Below are positions 1-5,625 of a DNA stretch of 6,238 nt, piece by piece (positions within the stretch are counted from its first letter, which is position 1; each line of letters opens with the position of its first letter). The notes beneath the pieces are model-generated. The model had not been told where the DNA came from, did not search any database, and worked only from the letters and a program-made list of their open reading frames with translations. The translations under genes and the position numbers were made by a program. Origin of the DNA: Roseburia sp. (lineage in GTDB: Bacteria > Bacillota > Clostridia > Lachnospirales > Lachnospiraceae); assembly GCA_017621905.1 (NCBI GenBank), contig JAGASC010000081.1:1-6238 (forward strand), read 5' to 3'.

Positions 1-82
1 AAGGTAGCAGTAAGCGAGTGACGCTTGGCCTGTACAAGAAGGGAAAAAACAAAATTGTGACAATTCGCCATGGGAGGAAAAT
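1..82 (+). other. upstream region of the ABC importer operon, possible tail of a preceding gene
   Basis: No complete gene fits here. One frame ends at a TGA at 19-21 after six open codons (KVAVSE), which could be the tail of an upstream CDS, but six codons prove nothing. I see no convincing -35/-10 pair, so the operon promoter probably lies upstream of the window. The segment holds a 13-bp dyad (53-65) and the GGGAGG ribosome binding site (72-77) of the first permease. Confidence 0.4.
53..65. promoter_or_regulatory. 13-bp perfect dyad, possible operator
   Basis: AATTGTGACAATT is a perfect inverted repeat (6-bp arms around a central G), ending 17 bp before the start codon of the first permease. 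Short AT-rich dyads of this kind are often regulator binding sites, and the position just ahead of a transporter operon would suit one. A 6-bp arm can occur by chance, only one copy is seen, and no regulator can be named. Confidence 0.2.
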
Positions 83-742
83 ATGGATTTGGGTTTCATG
101 CAGGAACAGCTTCCACTTTATATTGAGGCCGCAAAACTGACTCTGCATATGGCAGTTTTAGGAATTGCCTTTGCAATTCTGGTGGGACTGATGGCAAGTA
201 TGGTCAGGTACTTTAACGTGCCGGTATTAAAACAGATCGCAGGCGTCTATATTGAACTGTCAAGAAATACGCCGCTTCTGATACAGCTTTTCTTTTTGTA
301 TTTTGGATTACCGAAACTTGGCATTGTCATAAGCGCGGAGGGCTGTGCGGTAATCGGCCTTGCATTTCTTGGCGGAAGCTATATGTCGGAGGCTTTCCGT
401 AGCGGCCTTGATAATGTGTCCCAGCTTCAGATTCAGTCCGCGTTGAGCCTTGGAATGAAAAAGAGCCAGGTGTTTTTCTGCATTATATTACCTCAGGCGG
501 TGTCCAATTCCATCCCGGCTTTCTGTGCCAATATTATTTTTTTGATCAAGGAAACTTCACTGTTCAGTGCTGTGGCGCTGGCGGATCTGATGTTCGTCAC
601 GAAGGATCTGATTGGAATCTATTACAAGACAGATGAGGCATTGTTCATGCTGGTGGTGGCATATCTGGTTTTGCTGCTGCCGATATCAATCGTTTGTACG
701 TTTCTGGAAAGGGGGATGCGCTATGCAGAATACGGGGATTGA
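83..742 (+). CDS. polar amino acid ABC transporter permease (first of two)
   Basis: 219-residue inner-membrane subunit of a polar amino acid importer (HisM/GlnP-type permease). It forms the channel with the second permease and couples to the ATPase encoded downstream. Hydrophobic segments lie near residues 21-41, 64-84, 87-101, 149-172 and 186-208, fitting five membrane spans. The stretch RNTPLLIQLFFLYFG (61-75) and the cytoplasmic EAA loop (about 103-139: SEAFRSGLD, then GM, then IILPQA) are hallmarks of this family and form the ATPase docking site. The ATG is preceded by GGGAGG at 72-77, spacing 5 nt, which settles the start. The last 20 bp overlap the next permease gene, implying translational coupling. 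Family and role are secure. The exact substrate is not, although glutamate, aspartate, glutamine or cystine-type substrates are usual for this group. Confidence 0.95.
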   Translation: MDLGFMQEQLPLYIEAAKLTLHMAVLGIAFAILVGLMASMVRYFNVPVLKQIAGVYIELSRNTPLLIQLFFLYFGLPKLGIVISAEGCAVIGLAFLGGSYMSEAFRSGLDNVSQLQIQSALSLGMKKSQVFFCIILPQAVSNSIPAFCANIIFLIKETSLFSAVALADLMFVTKDLIGIYYKTDEALFMLVVAYLVLLLPISIVCTFLERGMRYAEYGD

Positions 743-1403
743 AGTACTGTTTTTGGGAAACAATTTCTTGCGTCTGTGTCAGGGATTGTGGGTAACCCTT
801 CGGATTGCAGCGATTGCCATGGCACTTTCCGTTTTTCTGGGGTTTTTCCTGGGCATGGTTATGAATATTCCCAACAGGGGGATAAAAGCAGTCTGCCGGA
901 TCTATCTTGAAACTGTGCGGATCATGCCTCAGCTGGTGCTGCTGTTTCTGGTTTATTTCGGGGCGGCAAAGAATCTTGGACTAAATCTTTCTGGGGAAAA
1001 TGCAGCGGTTTTTGTATTTACCTTTTGGGGAACCGCAGAGATGGGGGATTTGGTGCGAAGTGCGTTGATTGCAATTCCGAAGCATCAGTATGAAAGCGGT
1101 TATGGACTGGGGCTTACGAAGTGGCAGGTATACCTCTATATCATTCTTCCACAGACGATAAAACGGTTGCTGCCGTCAGCCATCAATCTGTTGACGCGAA
1201 TGATAAAAACCACTTCGCTGGTGGTATTGATTGGAGTGGTGGAAGTGGTGAAGGTGGGAAAACAAATGATTGACGCATCCAGGTTCGGGTACCCGACTGC
1301 GGCTCTGTGGGTGTACGGTGTGATTTTTGCCATATATTTTGCTATCTGCTTTCCGTTCTCCAGACTTTCGGCAGTGCTGGAGAAGCGATTTGCAGCAGAG
1401 TAA
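723..1403 (+). CDS. polar amino acid ABC transporter permease (second of two)
   Basis: 226-residue partner permease of the same importer. Hydrophobic segments lie near residues 27-47, 68-82, 94-107, 160-179 and 193-213. The EAA loop runs from about residue 106 (EMGDLVRSAL) through GYGLGLTK to ILPQT (141-145). RIMPQLVLLFLVYFG (66-80) matches the family motif seen as RNTPLLIQLFFLYFG in the first permease. The frame stays open upstream to 612, but those 37 extra residues are a Trp/Cys-rich shadow of the first permease and have no ribosome binding site. The ATG at 723 has GGAAAGGGGG at 706-715, 7 nt away. The 20-bp overlap with the upstream gene suggests stoichiometric, coupled synthesis of a heterodimeric channel. 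Confidence 0.95.
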   Translation: MQNTGIEVLFLGNNFLRLCQGLWVTLRIAAIAMALSVFLGFFLGMVMNIPNRGIKAVCRIYLETVRIMPQLVLLFLVYFGAAKNLGLNLSGENAAVFVFTFWGTAEMGDLVRSALIAIPKHQYESGYGLGLTKWQVYLYIILPQTIKRLLPSAINLLTRMIKTTSLVVLIGVVEVVKVGKQMIDASRFGYPTAALWVYGVIFAIYFAICFPFSRLSAVLEKRFAAE

Positions 1404-1445
1404 GAAGGTATGATGGTACCAAGTAATCTGATTTTGGAGAAAAAA

Positions 1446-1467
1446 ACTTGCCCCAAAGCGGGTAAGT
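1446..1467 (+). other. small hairpin between permease and ATPase genes
   Basis: Within the 112-bp gap 1404-1515, ACTTGCCC (1446-1453) pairs with GGGTAAGT (1460-1467): 8 bp with one G-U pair and a 6-nt CAAAGC loop. No T-run follows, so it is not an intrinsic terminator. It might be an mRNA processing or stability element, or chance. The same gap carries two very short reading frames, discussed under findings. Confidence 0.3.
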
Positions 1468-1515
1468 GGTAAGAAGCATGGCTGACAGCACGGAGAGGGA
1501 GAGCGAGGGAGAAAA

Positions 1516-2265
1516 ATGACAGAGACAATCCTGGAAGTAGAACACTTAAAAAAATCCTATGTACAGCAGACTGTAATTTTAGACGACATATCTTTTTCCA
1601 TACAAAAAGGCGAGGTGGTGGTAATCGTTGGCCCGTCCGGCTGCGGGAAAAGTACGTTCCTGCGATGCTTAAACCGGTTGGAGGATATCGACGAGGGAAA
1701 CATCCGACTGCGGGGGAACAGCTGCGAAAAGGAAAAGCGAAAAGTACATGAAGTGCGGGAGAAAGTGGGAATGGTTTTTCAAAGCTATGATTTGTTTCCC
1801 AACATGACAATCATGGAAAATCTGCTCTTAGCGCCGCATAAAGTGCAGAAACGGCAGAAAACCGAGGCACGAAAAGAGGCCATGCAGCTTTTGGAGCGTG
1901 TTGGTCTATTGGAAAAATGTGACAATTACCCTAGGCAGTTGTCCGGTGGTCAGAAACAGCGTGCAGCCATTGTGCGAGCGCTGATCATGCACCCGGAGGT
2001 GCTGTTGCTGGATGAGATTACCGCAGCCTTAGACCCTGAGATGGTGCGGGAAGTACTGCAGGTAGTGTTGGAACTGGCAAAATCCGGAATGACCATGGTC
2101 ATAGTCACCCATGAAATGGAGTTCGCACGTGCAGTGGCGGACCGGGTAATATTTCTGGATAACGGCCGCATTGTGGAGGAAGGCAGTGCGGAGGAGTTTT
2201 TTACAAATCCAAAGACGGACCGAACAAAACAGTTTTTGAACAGTTTTCATTACGGGGATGCTTGA
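1516..2265 (+). CDS. polar amino acid ABC transporter ATP-binding protein
   Basis: 249-residue cytoplasmic ATPase of the importer (GlnQ/HisP type, the usual length for the family); its dimer powers uptake through the two permeases. Visible motifs in order: Walker A GPSGCGKST (39-47), Q-loop VFQS (Gln89), signature LSGGQ (142-146), Walker B LLLDE (163-167) with catalytic Glu167, D-loop ALDPE (171-175) and switch His199 in VTHE. All catalytic residues are intact. The residue after the Walker B Glu is Ile (DEITAALDPE) rather than the commoner Pro, a conservative variant. The ATG is preceded by a purine-rich GAGGGAG at 1504-1510, spacing 5 nt. It lies between the permeases and the binding protein in one operon. 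Which amino acid is carried cannot be read from this subunit. Confidence 0.96.
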   Translation: MTETILEVEHLKKSYVQQTVILDDISFSIQKGEVVVIVGPSGCGKSTFLRCLNRLEDIDEGNIRLRGNSCEKEKRKVHEVREKVGMVFQSYDLFPNMTIMENLLLAPHKVQKRQKTEARKEAMQLLERVGLLEKCDNYPRQLSGGQKQRAAIVRALIMHPEVLLLDEITAALDPEMVREVLQVVLELAKSGMTMVIVTHEMEFARAVADRVIFLDNGRIVEEGSAEEFFTNPKTDRTKQFLNSFHYGDA

Positions 2266-2279
2266 AAAGCAAGCCGATG

Positions 2280-2331
2280 CAAGTTTGTGTCAGCGTTGCC
2301 CGCATAAACTTGGCAGCACAAAAAGCAACGC
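2280..2331 (+). promoter_or_regulatory. candidate RNA pseudoknot or alternating hairpins before the binding-protein gene
   Basis: In the 84-bp gap between the ATPase and the binding protein, CAAGTTT (2280-2286) is perfectly complementary to AAACTTG (2306-2312), and GCGTTGC (2293-2299) to GCAACGC (2325-2331). The two helices interleave with connecting loops of 6, 6 and 12 nt, a geometry that allows an H-type pseudoknot. If it does not form, the two are competing hairpins. The last strand ends 4 nt before the AAGAGG ribosome binding site (2336-2341). A role in setting binding-protein expression relative to the membrane subunits is inference only. Confidence 0.3.
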
Positions 2332-2349
2332 AGAGAAGAGGAAAAAGCT

Positions 2350-3258
2350 GTGAAGAAGAAATGGTTAGGAGTATTATTGGCGGCAGTTGTGACAGTGGGA
2401 ACGCTGGCGGGATGTGGAGGCAGTACCGCAGAAAATGGTGCAGAAAACGGCGTAGAAAATGGCACGAAAAACGGCGTGGCTGAGAGCAACACCGCGGGTA
2501 CTGCCCGTACCCTGGATGAAATCAAAGCGGACGGCACTATTAAAATCGGTGTGTTCAGCGACAAAAATCCCTTTGGCTATGTGGATGCCAACGGTGAGAT
2601 ACAAGGCTATGATGTATATTTTGCAAAACGAATCGCAAAGGATCTGCTTGGCAGTGAGGATGCAGTGGAATTTGTATATGTGGAGGCGGCAAGTCGCGTA
2701 GAATATTTGCAATCCGGGAAGGTTGACATTATTCTGGCAAATTTCACGGTAACCGAGGAGAGGAGCGAAAAGGTTGATTTTGCTCTGCCTTACATGAAAG
2801 TAGCGCTGGGCGTGGTGTCGCCGGATTCTGCACTGATTACCGATGTTGCAGATTTGAATGGCAGGGATTTGATTGTGGTAAAGGGAACAACTGCAGAAAC
2901 ATATTTTACCGATAATCATCCGGAGATAAAGCTTGTCAAATTTGATGAGTACCAGGAAGCCTATGATGCACTTTTGGATGGCAGAGGAGCAGCATTTTCC
3001 ACCGATAATACCGAAGTTTTGGCATGGGCATTGCAGAACGAAGGATTTTCTGTTGGCATAGAGTCCCTTGGAAACACGGATGCAATTGCACCGGCAGTGC
3101 AGAAAGGCAACACAGAGCTTCTGAACTGGATCAATGAGGAAATCAAAGCCCTGGCAGAGGAGCAGTTCTTCCATGCTGATTATGAGGAGACCCTTGCACC
3201 GATTTACGGCGAAAGCGTAGACCCGGAGAACCTGGTGGTGGAAGGCGGAGTGATGTAG
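2350..3258 (+). CDS. polar amino acid ABC transporter solute-binding lipoprotein
   Basis: 302-residue extracytoplasmic binding protein (SBP family 3, PEB1/GlnH-like) that captures the amino acid and delivers it to the two permeases. Residues 1-21 form a lipoprotein signal: KKK, a hydrophobic core, then lipobox LAGC with lipidated Cys22. A low-complexity linker (27-42, xENG repeats) leads into the binding fold from about residue 53. Family motifs include IQGYDVYFAKRIAKDL (84-99), VTEERSEKVDFALPYM (134-149) with probable carboxylate-binding Arg138, KGTTAE (178-183), and FSTDN with Asp219, which typically contacts the ligand amino group. The start is GTG, supported by AAGAGG at 2336-2341 (8-nt spacing) and by the fit of the signal peptide. 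It is the last gene of the operon; a terminator follows 27 bp on. Exact substrate unassigned. Confidence 0.95.
   Translation: MKKKWLGVLLAAVVTVGTLAGCGGSTAENGAENGVENGTKNGVAESNTAGTARTLDEIKADGTIKIGVFSDKNPFGYVDANGEIQGYDVYFAKRIAKDLLGSEDAVEFVYVEAASRVEYLQSGKVDIILANFTVTEERSEKVDFALPYMKVALGVVSPDSALITDVADLNGRDLIVVKGTTAETYFTDNHPEIKLVKFDEYQEAYDALLDGRGAAFSTDNTEVLAWALQNEGFSVGIESLGNTDAIAPAVQKGNTELLNWINEEIKALAEEQFFHADYEETLAPIYGESVDPENLVVEGGVM
2428..2475 (+). repeat. 12-nt tandem repeat encoding the xENG linker of the binding protein
   Basis: Four 12-nt units encode AENG-AENG-VENG-TKNG (residues 27-42) directly after the lipidated cysteine. The third-base differences between units show it is not a fresh duplication. 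Such a stretch is a flexible tether between the membrane anchor and the folded domain, and its length can vary by slippage or recombination. Confidence 0.75.
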
Positions 3259-3285
3259 GAAACTACTCTATTAGAAAAATAACAT

Positions 3286-3332
3286 GGCTGCTGCAAAAAG
3301 GAGTAAGTTGGATTTTGCAACAGCCTATTTTT
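3286..3332 (+). terminator. intrinsic terminator of the ABC importer operon
   Basis: GGCTGCTGCAAAA (3286-3298) pairs with TTTTGCAACAGCC (3313-3325): 12 of 13 positions match (one C/A mismatch) around a 14-nt loop, followed by TATTTTT. It starts 27 bp after the binding-protein stop codon and separates this operon from rplM-rpsI. Confidence 0.85.
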
Positions 3333-3436
3333 ATAAAGGGGCCAATATTCCGAAAGTAAAATTGTTTGAGTCGGAGGGAACACCGGAAAATCCAGAAAAA
3401 GACTGGGAAAAATTGAGAAAACCGCCAAAAAAGTTG

Positions 3437-3465
3437 TTGACACGCCTGGTTTCGTGTAATATAAT
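3437..3465 (+). promoter_or_regulatory. consensus housekeeping sigma promoter of rplM-rpsI
   Basis: TTGACA (3437-3442), a 17-bp spacer and TATAAT (3460-3465) match the housekeeping consensus at all 12 positions and the ideal spacing. Transcription would start near 3471-3473, giving a leader of roughly 137 nt. Such a strong promoter suits ribosomal protein genes and implies that control acts largely on the leader RNA. Confidence 0.92.
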
Positions 3466-3471
3466 ATTCAA

Positions 3472-3608
3472 GTCTGTGATAGTGTATAAATGTCAATCCA
3501 AAGCCCCGGAGCGACATTTTAGCAATAAACAATATGACATGCAAAGACGGTGTGTCCGGACATTCACACTGCAAAGGCATGGAATAACAATTTTCTAGGA
3601 GGAAACAC
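3472..3608 (+). ncRNA. structured rplM leader, candidate L13 autoregulatory leader
   Basis: The untranslated leader is long and rich in complementarity. AAATGTC (3488-3494) pairs perfectly with GACATTT (3513-3519). CATGC (3538-3542) pairs with GCATG (3577-3581) and encloses CGGTGTG (3548-3554) paired with CACACTG (3565-3571), 7 bp with one G-U and a 10-nt loop. Low-GC Gram-positives are known to carry a putative L13 leader RNA before rplM-rpsI, thought to bind L13 and limit its own synthesis. Position and structure fit that class, but I could not compare it with the family model. No terminator hairpin is visible inside, so control at translation seems more likely. The ribosome binding site AGGAGG is at 3597-3602. 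Confidence 0.55.
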
Positions 3609-4037
3609 ATGAAGACTTTTATGGCTAGCCCAGCTACCATTGAGAGAAAATGGTATGTAGTTGACGCTGAAGGTATGACATTAGGACGTTTAGCATCTGA
3701 AGTTGCTAAAGTATTAAGAGGAAAGAATAAAGCAATCTTTACACCGCACATCGATACCGGTGATTATGTAATCGTTGTCAATGCAGAGAAAATCAAAGTA
3801 ACCGGTAAGAAATTAGACCAGAAGATCTACTACAATCACTCCGATTATGTAGGTGGCATGAAAGAGACCACATTAAAAGAAATGTTAGCAAAGCATCCGG
3901 AAAGAGTAATCGAGCATGCTGTTAAGGGAATGCTTCCGAAAGGACCATTAGGAAGAGAAATGTATACAAAATTATTTGTATACGCTGGACCAGATCACAA
4001 GCATGCAGCTCAGAAGCCTGAAGCTTTAACATTTTAA
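3609..4037 (+). CDS. rplM: 50S ribosomal protein L13
   Basis: 142-residue L13, an early-assembling large-subunit protein and the same length as the common bacterial form. Recognisable stretches are the WYVVDAEGMTLGRLASEVAKVLRGK block (15-39), HIDTGDYVIVVNAEKIKVTGKK (47-68), YYNHSDYVGG (74-83), and the C-terminal AVKGMLPKGPLGREMYTKLFVYAGPDHKH region. The start is fixed by AGGAGG at 3597-3602, 6 nt before the ATG. Codon use is strongly biased (TTA Leu, AGA Arg, GTA Val), as expected for a highly expressed gene and unlike the GC-richer transporter genes upstream. It is cotranscribed with rpsI, with an intergenic gap of 17 bp. Confidence 0.98.
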   Translation: MKTFMASPATIERKWYVVDAEGMTLGRLASEVAKVLRGKNKAIFTPHIDTGDYVIVVNAEKIKVTGKKLDQKIYYNHSDYVGGMKETTLKEMLAKHPERVIEHAVKGMLPKGPLGREMYTKLFVYAGPDHKHAAQKPEALTF

Positions 4038-4054
4038 TGAGGAGGTAAAGAACA

Positions 4055-4447
4055 TTGGCTAACGCAAAATATTACGGAACAGGAAGAAGAAAATCATCTG
4101 TTGCCAGAGTATATTTAGTACCAGGTACAGGTAAAGTTACAATCAATAAAAGAGACATGGACGAATATTTCGGACTTGATACATTGAAAGTTATCGTTCG
4201 CCAGCCGTTAGTTGCAACTGAGACAGTTGACAAATTCGACGTATTAGTAAACGTTCGCGGCGGTGGATACACAGGACAGGCAGGCGCTATCCGTCACGGT
4301 ATCGCTCGTGCATTACTGAATGTAGATGCTGATTACAGACCAGTATTAAAATCTGCTGGATTCTTAACCAGAGATCCACGTATGAAAGAGCGTAAGAAAT
4401 ACGGTCTCAAGGCTGCTCGTCGCGCACCGCAGTTCAGCAAGCGATAA
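4055..4447 (+). CDS. rpsI: 30S ribosomal protein S9
   Basis: 130-residue S9 of the small-subunit head, whose C-terminal tail reaches the decoding site. Motifs: YYGTGRRKSSVARVYLVPGTGKVTINKRD (6-34), VNVRGGGYTGQAGAIRHGIARALL (66-89), and the invariant end RRAPQFSKR, which completes a full-length protein. The start is TTG, 9 nt after GAGGAGG (4039-4045); no in-frame ATG lies near this position. It follows rplM by 17 bp in the conserved rplM-rpsI operon. The last roughly 50 bp are GC-richer and use CGT/CGC arginine codons more than the rest. The 3' end of rpsI is a known integration target, and apparent mobile-element DNA begins shortly downstream. Confidence 0.98.
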   Translation: MANAKYYGTGRRKSSVARVYLVPGTGKVTINKRDMDEYFGLDTLKVIVRQPLVATETVDKFDVLVNVRGGGYTGQAGAIRHGIARALLNVDADYRPVLKSAGFLTRDPRMKERKKYGLKAARRAPQFSKR

Positions 4448-4467
4448 TCGACAACTTCAAAATGCTA

Positions 4468-4503
4468 AAAAAGCCCGGAAATACGCCATTTTCCGGGCTT
4501 TTT
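4468..4503 (+). terminator. intrinsic terminator after rpsI
   Basis: AAAAAGCCCGGAAA (4468-4481) pairs without mismatch with TTTCCGGGCTTTTT (4490-4503), 14 bp with an 8-nt loop (TACGCCAT). The T-run on one side and A-run on the other mean it could work in both directions, shielding rplM-rpsI from the downstream element. It starts 20 bp after the rpsI stop codon. Confidence 0.93.
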
Positions 4504-4558
4504 CTATACCCAAAATTCTGTCTGGACTGTTCGGTTTTGATGGAATTTGAACGGAAAT

Positions 4559-4635
4559 TTATGGGTTTATAGTGGTCAAATTACTGGTGGACAAGCCCAT
4601 TTTGACCTCTTATGGGTTAAATTACTGGTGGACAA
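4559..4635. repeat. composite direct repeat (TTATGGGTT + AAATTACTGGTGGACAA), two copies
   Basis: AAATTACTGGTGGACAA occurs identically at 4578-4594 and 4619-4635, a 41-bp period. TTATGGGTT precedes each copy: at 4559-4567, separated from its 17-mer by 10 nt, and at 4610-4618, directly abutting. The repeats fall in different reading frames, so selection would act on DNA or RNA, not protein. Iterons for an initiator, operator sites for the antirepressor network, or a duplicated recombination arm site are all possible. Confidence 0.75.
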
Positions 4636-4695
4636 TAGGAGCAAATGAAGTCCAATTTTGCCATCGACGGACGAACACATACTTGACTGATTTAC

Positions 4696-4750
4696 ATAGA
4701 GCCTTGGCTCATTCTTTGAAAACGAGAATGGGTCGAGGCTCTATTTTTTT
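4696..4750 (+). terminator. strong intrinsic terminator in the antirepressor leader
   Basis: The 20-nt arms at 4696-4715 and 4725-4744 pair over their whole length (17 Watson-Crick plus 3 G-U pairs) around a 9-nt TTGAAAACG loop, followed by T4744-T4750. The G-U pairs all face the + strand RNA, where the stem stays unbroken; on the complementary RNA they become A-C mismatches, so the hairpin is tuned to rightward transcription. It ends 44 bp before the antirepressor start. It either ends a short upstream transcript or acts as an attenuator for the downstream operon. Confidence 0.85.
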
Positions 4751-4794
4751 CGCCTGAAATCCGGCGAGACAAATTTGAGTAGGAGGTAACAGGT

Positions 4795-5625
4795 ATGACG
4801 GATTTCAATCAGAAGACCCATGATACCGATGTGGGCAGTCATGGCGGACAGTCGAGGCAAATGATGGAGGTGTTTGAGAACCAGGAGTTTGGTTCGATCC
4901 GCGTGTTGCAGGAGGCGGGAAAGACATTCTTCTGTGCAAGTGACGTGGCGAAAGCGTTGGGGTATGTGAATCCCTATGCCGCAGTGAAACGCCATTGCAG
5001 AGGCCCCCTAACGAAACGCGAGGGGGTCGTTCAGAAGGTGAATCAGTATGGGGATGCTGGAGAGCAGGTCGTTGAAATCGCCTTTATCACAGAAGGCGAT
5101 GTTTACCGGCTGATCGTTCACAGCAAGCTGCCATCGGCAGAACGATTTGAACACTGGGTGTTTGATGAAGTTCTCCCTTCTATCCGCAAGCATGGAGTGT
5201 ATATGAGCGATTCCATTTTGGATCAGGTGATTCAGCATCCGGAGGTCATCTACACCCTGGCACAGGAGCTTGTAGCCGAGAGGGAGCAGCTTGAGGGTAT
5301 CCGCAAACAGCTGGATGCGGCACAGCCCAAGGCAGACTACTTCGACACCTTTGTGAACTCGGAGGATTGTACCTGCATCCGGAATTTCTGTAAGGAAATC
5401 GGAATCCCGGAGAAGACGGCAGTGGCTCTCTTACTGGATCATCGCTATCTGTACCGCAGTCCGAGTGGCTGGCTGATGCCTTTTGCAGACAAATCTGCAA
5501 GGGGCTATTTTATTGTCCGAGATTGCTACGGCAGAAGCGGAAAACTGGTGCAACAGACGAGAGTGACCTGCAAGGGAAAGAATCATCTCTTCAAGTTGTT
5601 TAAGAAATGGGGTGTGATCGAATGA
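4795..5625 (+). CDS. phage-type antirepressor, Bro-N plus KilAC (ANT) domains
   Basis: 276-residue DNA-binding regulator of the BRO/antirepressor family found on phages and integrative elements. The Bro-N domain spans about 24-137: VFENQEFGSIRVL, FCASDVAKALGYVNPYAAVKRHC, ITEGDVYRLIVHSKLPSAERFEHWVFDEVLPSIRKHG. A charged helical linker (about 155-178, AEREQLEGIRKQLDAAQ) leads to a C-terminal KilAC/ANT domain (about 178-276: DYFDTFVNSEDCTCIRNFCKEIG ending in FKLFKKWG). The ATG has AGGAGG at 4781-4786 (8-nt spacing); Met23-Met24 are possible internal starts but lack as good a site. It is the first gene of the element's operon, and its TGA overlaps the next start as ATGA. Its role in controlling element gene expression is inferred from the family; its target is unknown. 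Confidence 0.92.
   Translation: MTDFNQKTHDTDVGSHGGQSRQMMEVFENQEFGSIRVLQEAGKTFFCASDVAKALGYVNPYAAVKRHCRGPLTKREGVVQKVNQYGDAGEQVVEIAFITEGDVYRLIVHSKLPSAERFEHWVFDEVLPSIRKHGVYMSDSILDQVIQHPEVIYTLAQELVAEREQLEGIRKQLDAAQPKADYFDTFVNSEDCTCIRNFCKEIGIPEKTAVALLLDHRYLYRSPSGWLMPFADKSARGYFIVRDCYGRSGKLVQQTRVTCKGKNHLFKLFKKWGVIE

Larger units (their letters stand above)
4504..4794. other. non-coding leader region of the mobile element
   Basis: About 290 bp with no credible gene. It holds two copies of a 17-bp direct repeat (4578-4594, 4619-4635), complementary segments that can pair in alternative ways (4561-4618), a 20-bp terminator hairpin with T-run (4696-4750) and a small hairpin TCGCC/GGCGA (4750-4754 with 4763-4767). 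It ends in AGGAGG (4781-4786) ahead of the antirepressor gene. Weak promoter candidates exist, for example TTGATG at 4537 with TATGGG at 4560 (17-bp spacer), and TATAGT at 4568 behind a poor -35. None is convincing. Only the position upstream of the antirepressor suggests that this is its regulatory or replication-control region. Confidence 0.5.

Noticed and set aside
612..722. Upstream extension of the second permease by 37 residues
   Set aside because: The extension is a Trp/Cys-rich shadow of the first permease; the ATG at 723 has a good ribosome binding site and gives the normal family length.
1136..1810. 224-residue minus-strand frame
   Set aside because: It lies antisense to the second permease and the ATPase, both with full family motifs. 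Its composition is low-complexity Ser/Pro/Arg-rich and no start signal is visible.
2374..3174. 266-residue minus-strand frame opposite the binding protein
   Set aside because: A Cys/Ile-rich mirror of a gene with clear lipobox and family motifs; no family resemblance of its own.
3284..3598. 104-residue open frame on the + strand between the importer and rplM
   Set aside because: It starts inside the operon terminator, has no ribosome binding site, and runs through the consensus rplM promoter and structured leader. A chance frame fits better.
3263..3751. 162-residue minus-strand frame across the rplM leader
   Set aside because: It overlaps the promoter, leader and start of rplM and shows no recognisable domain.
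4572..4757. 61-residue open frame in the element leader
   Set aside because: It has a GTG start without a ribosome binding site, spans both direct repeats in two different frames and ends inside the terminator T-run.
5002..5028. 8-bp hairpin GGCCCCCT/AGGGGGTC inside the antirepressor gene
   Set aside because: It is within the Bro-N coding region, where the encoded residues match the family; no T-run and no regulatory context.
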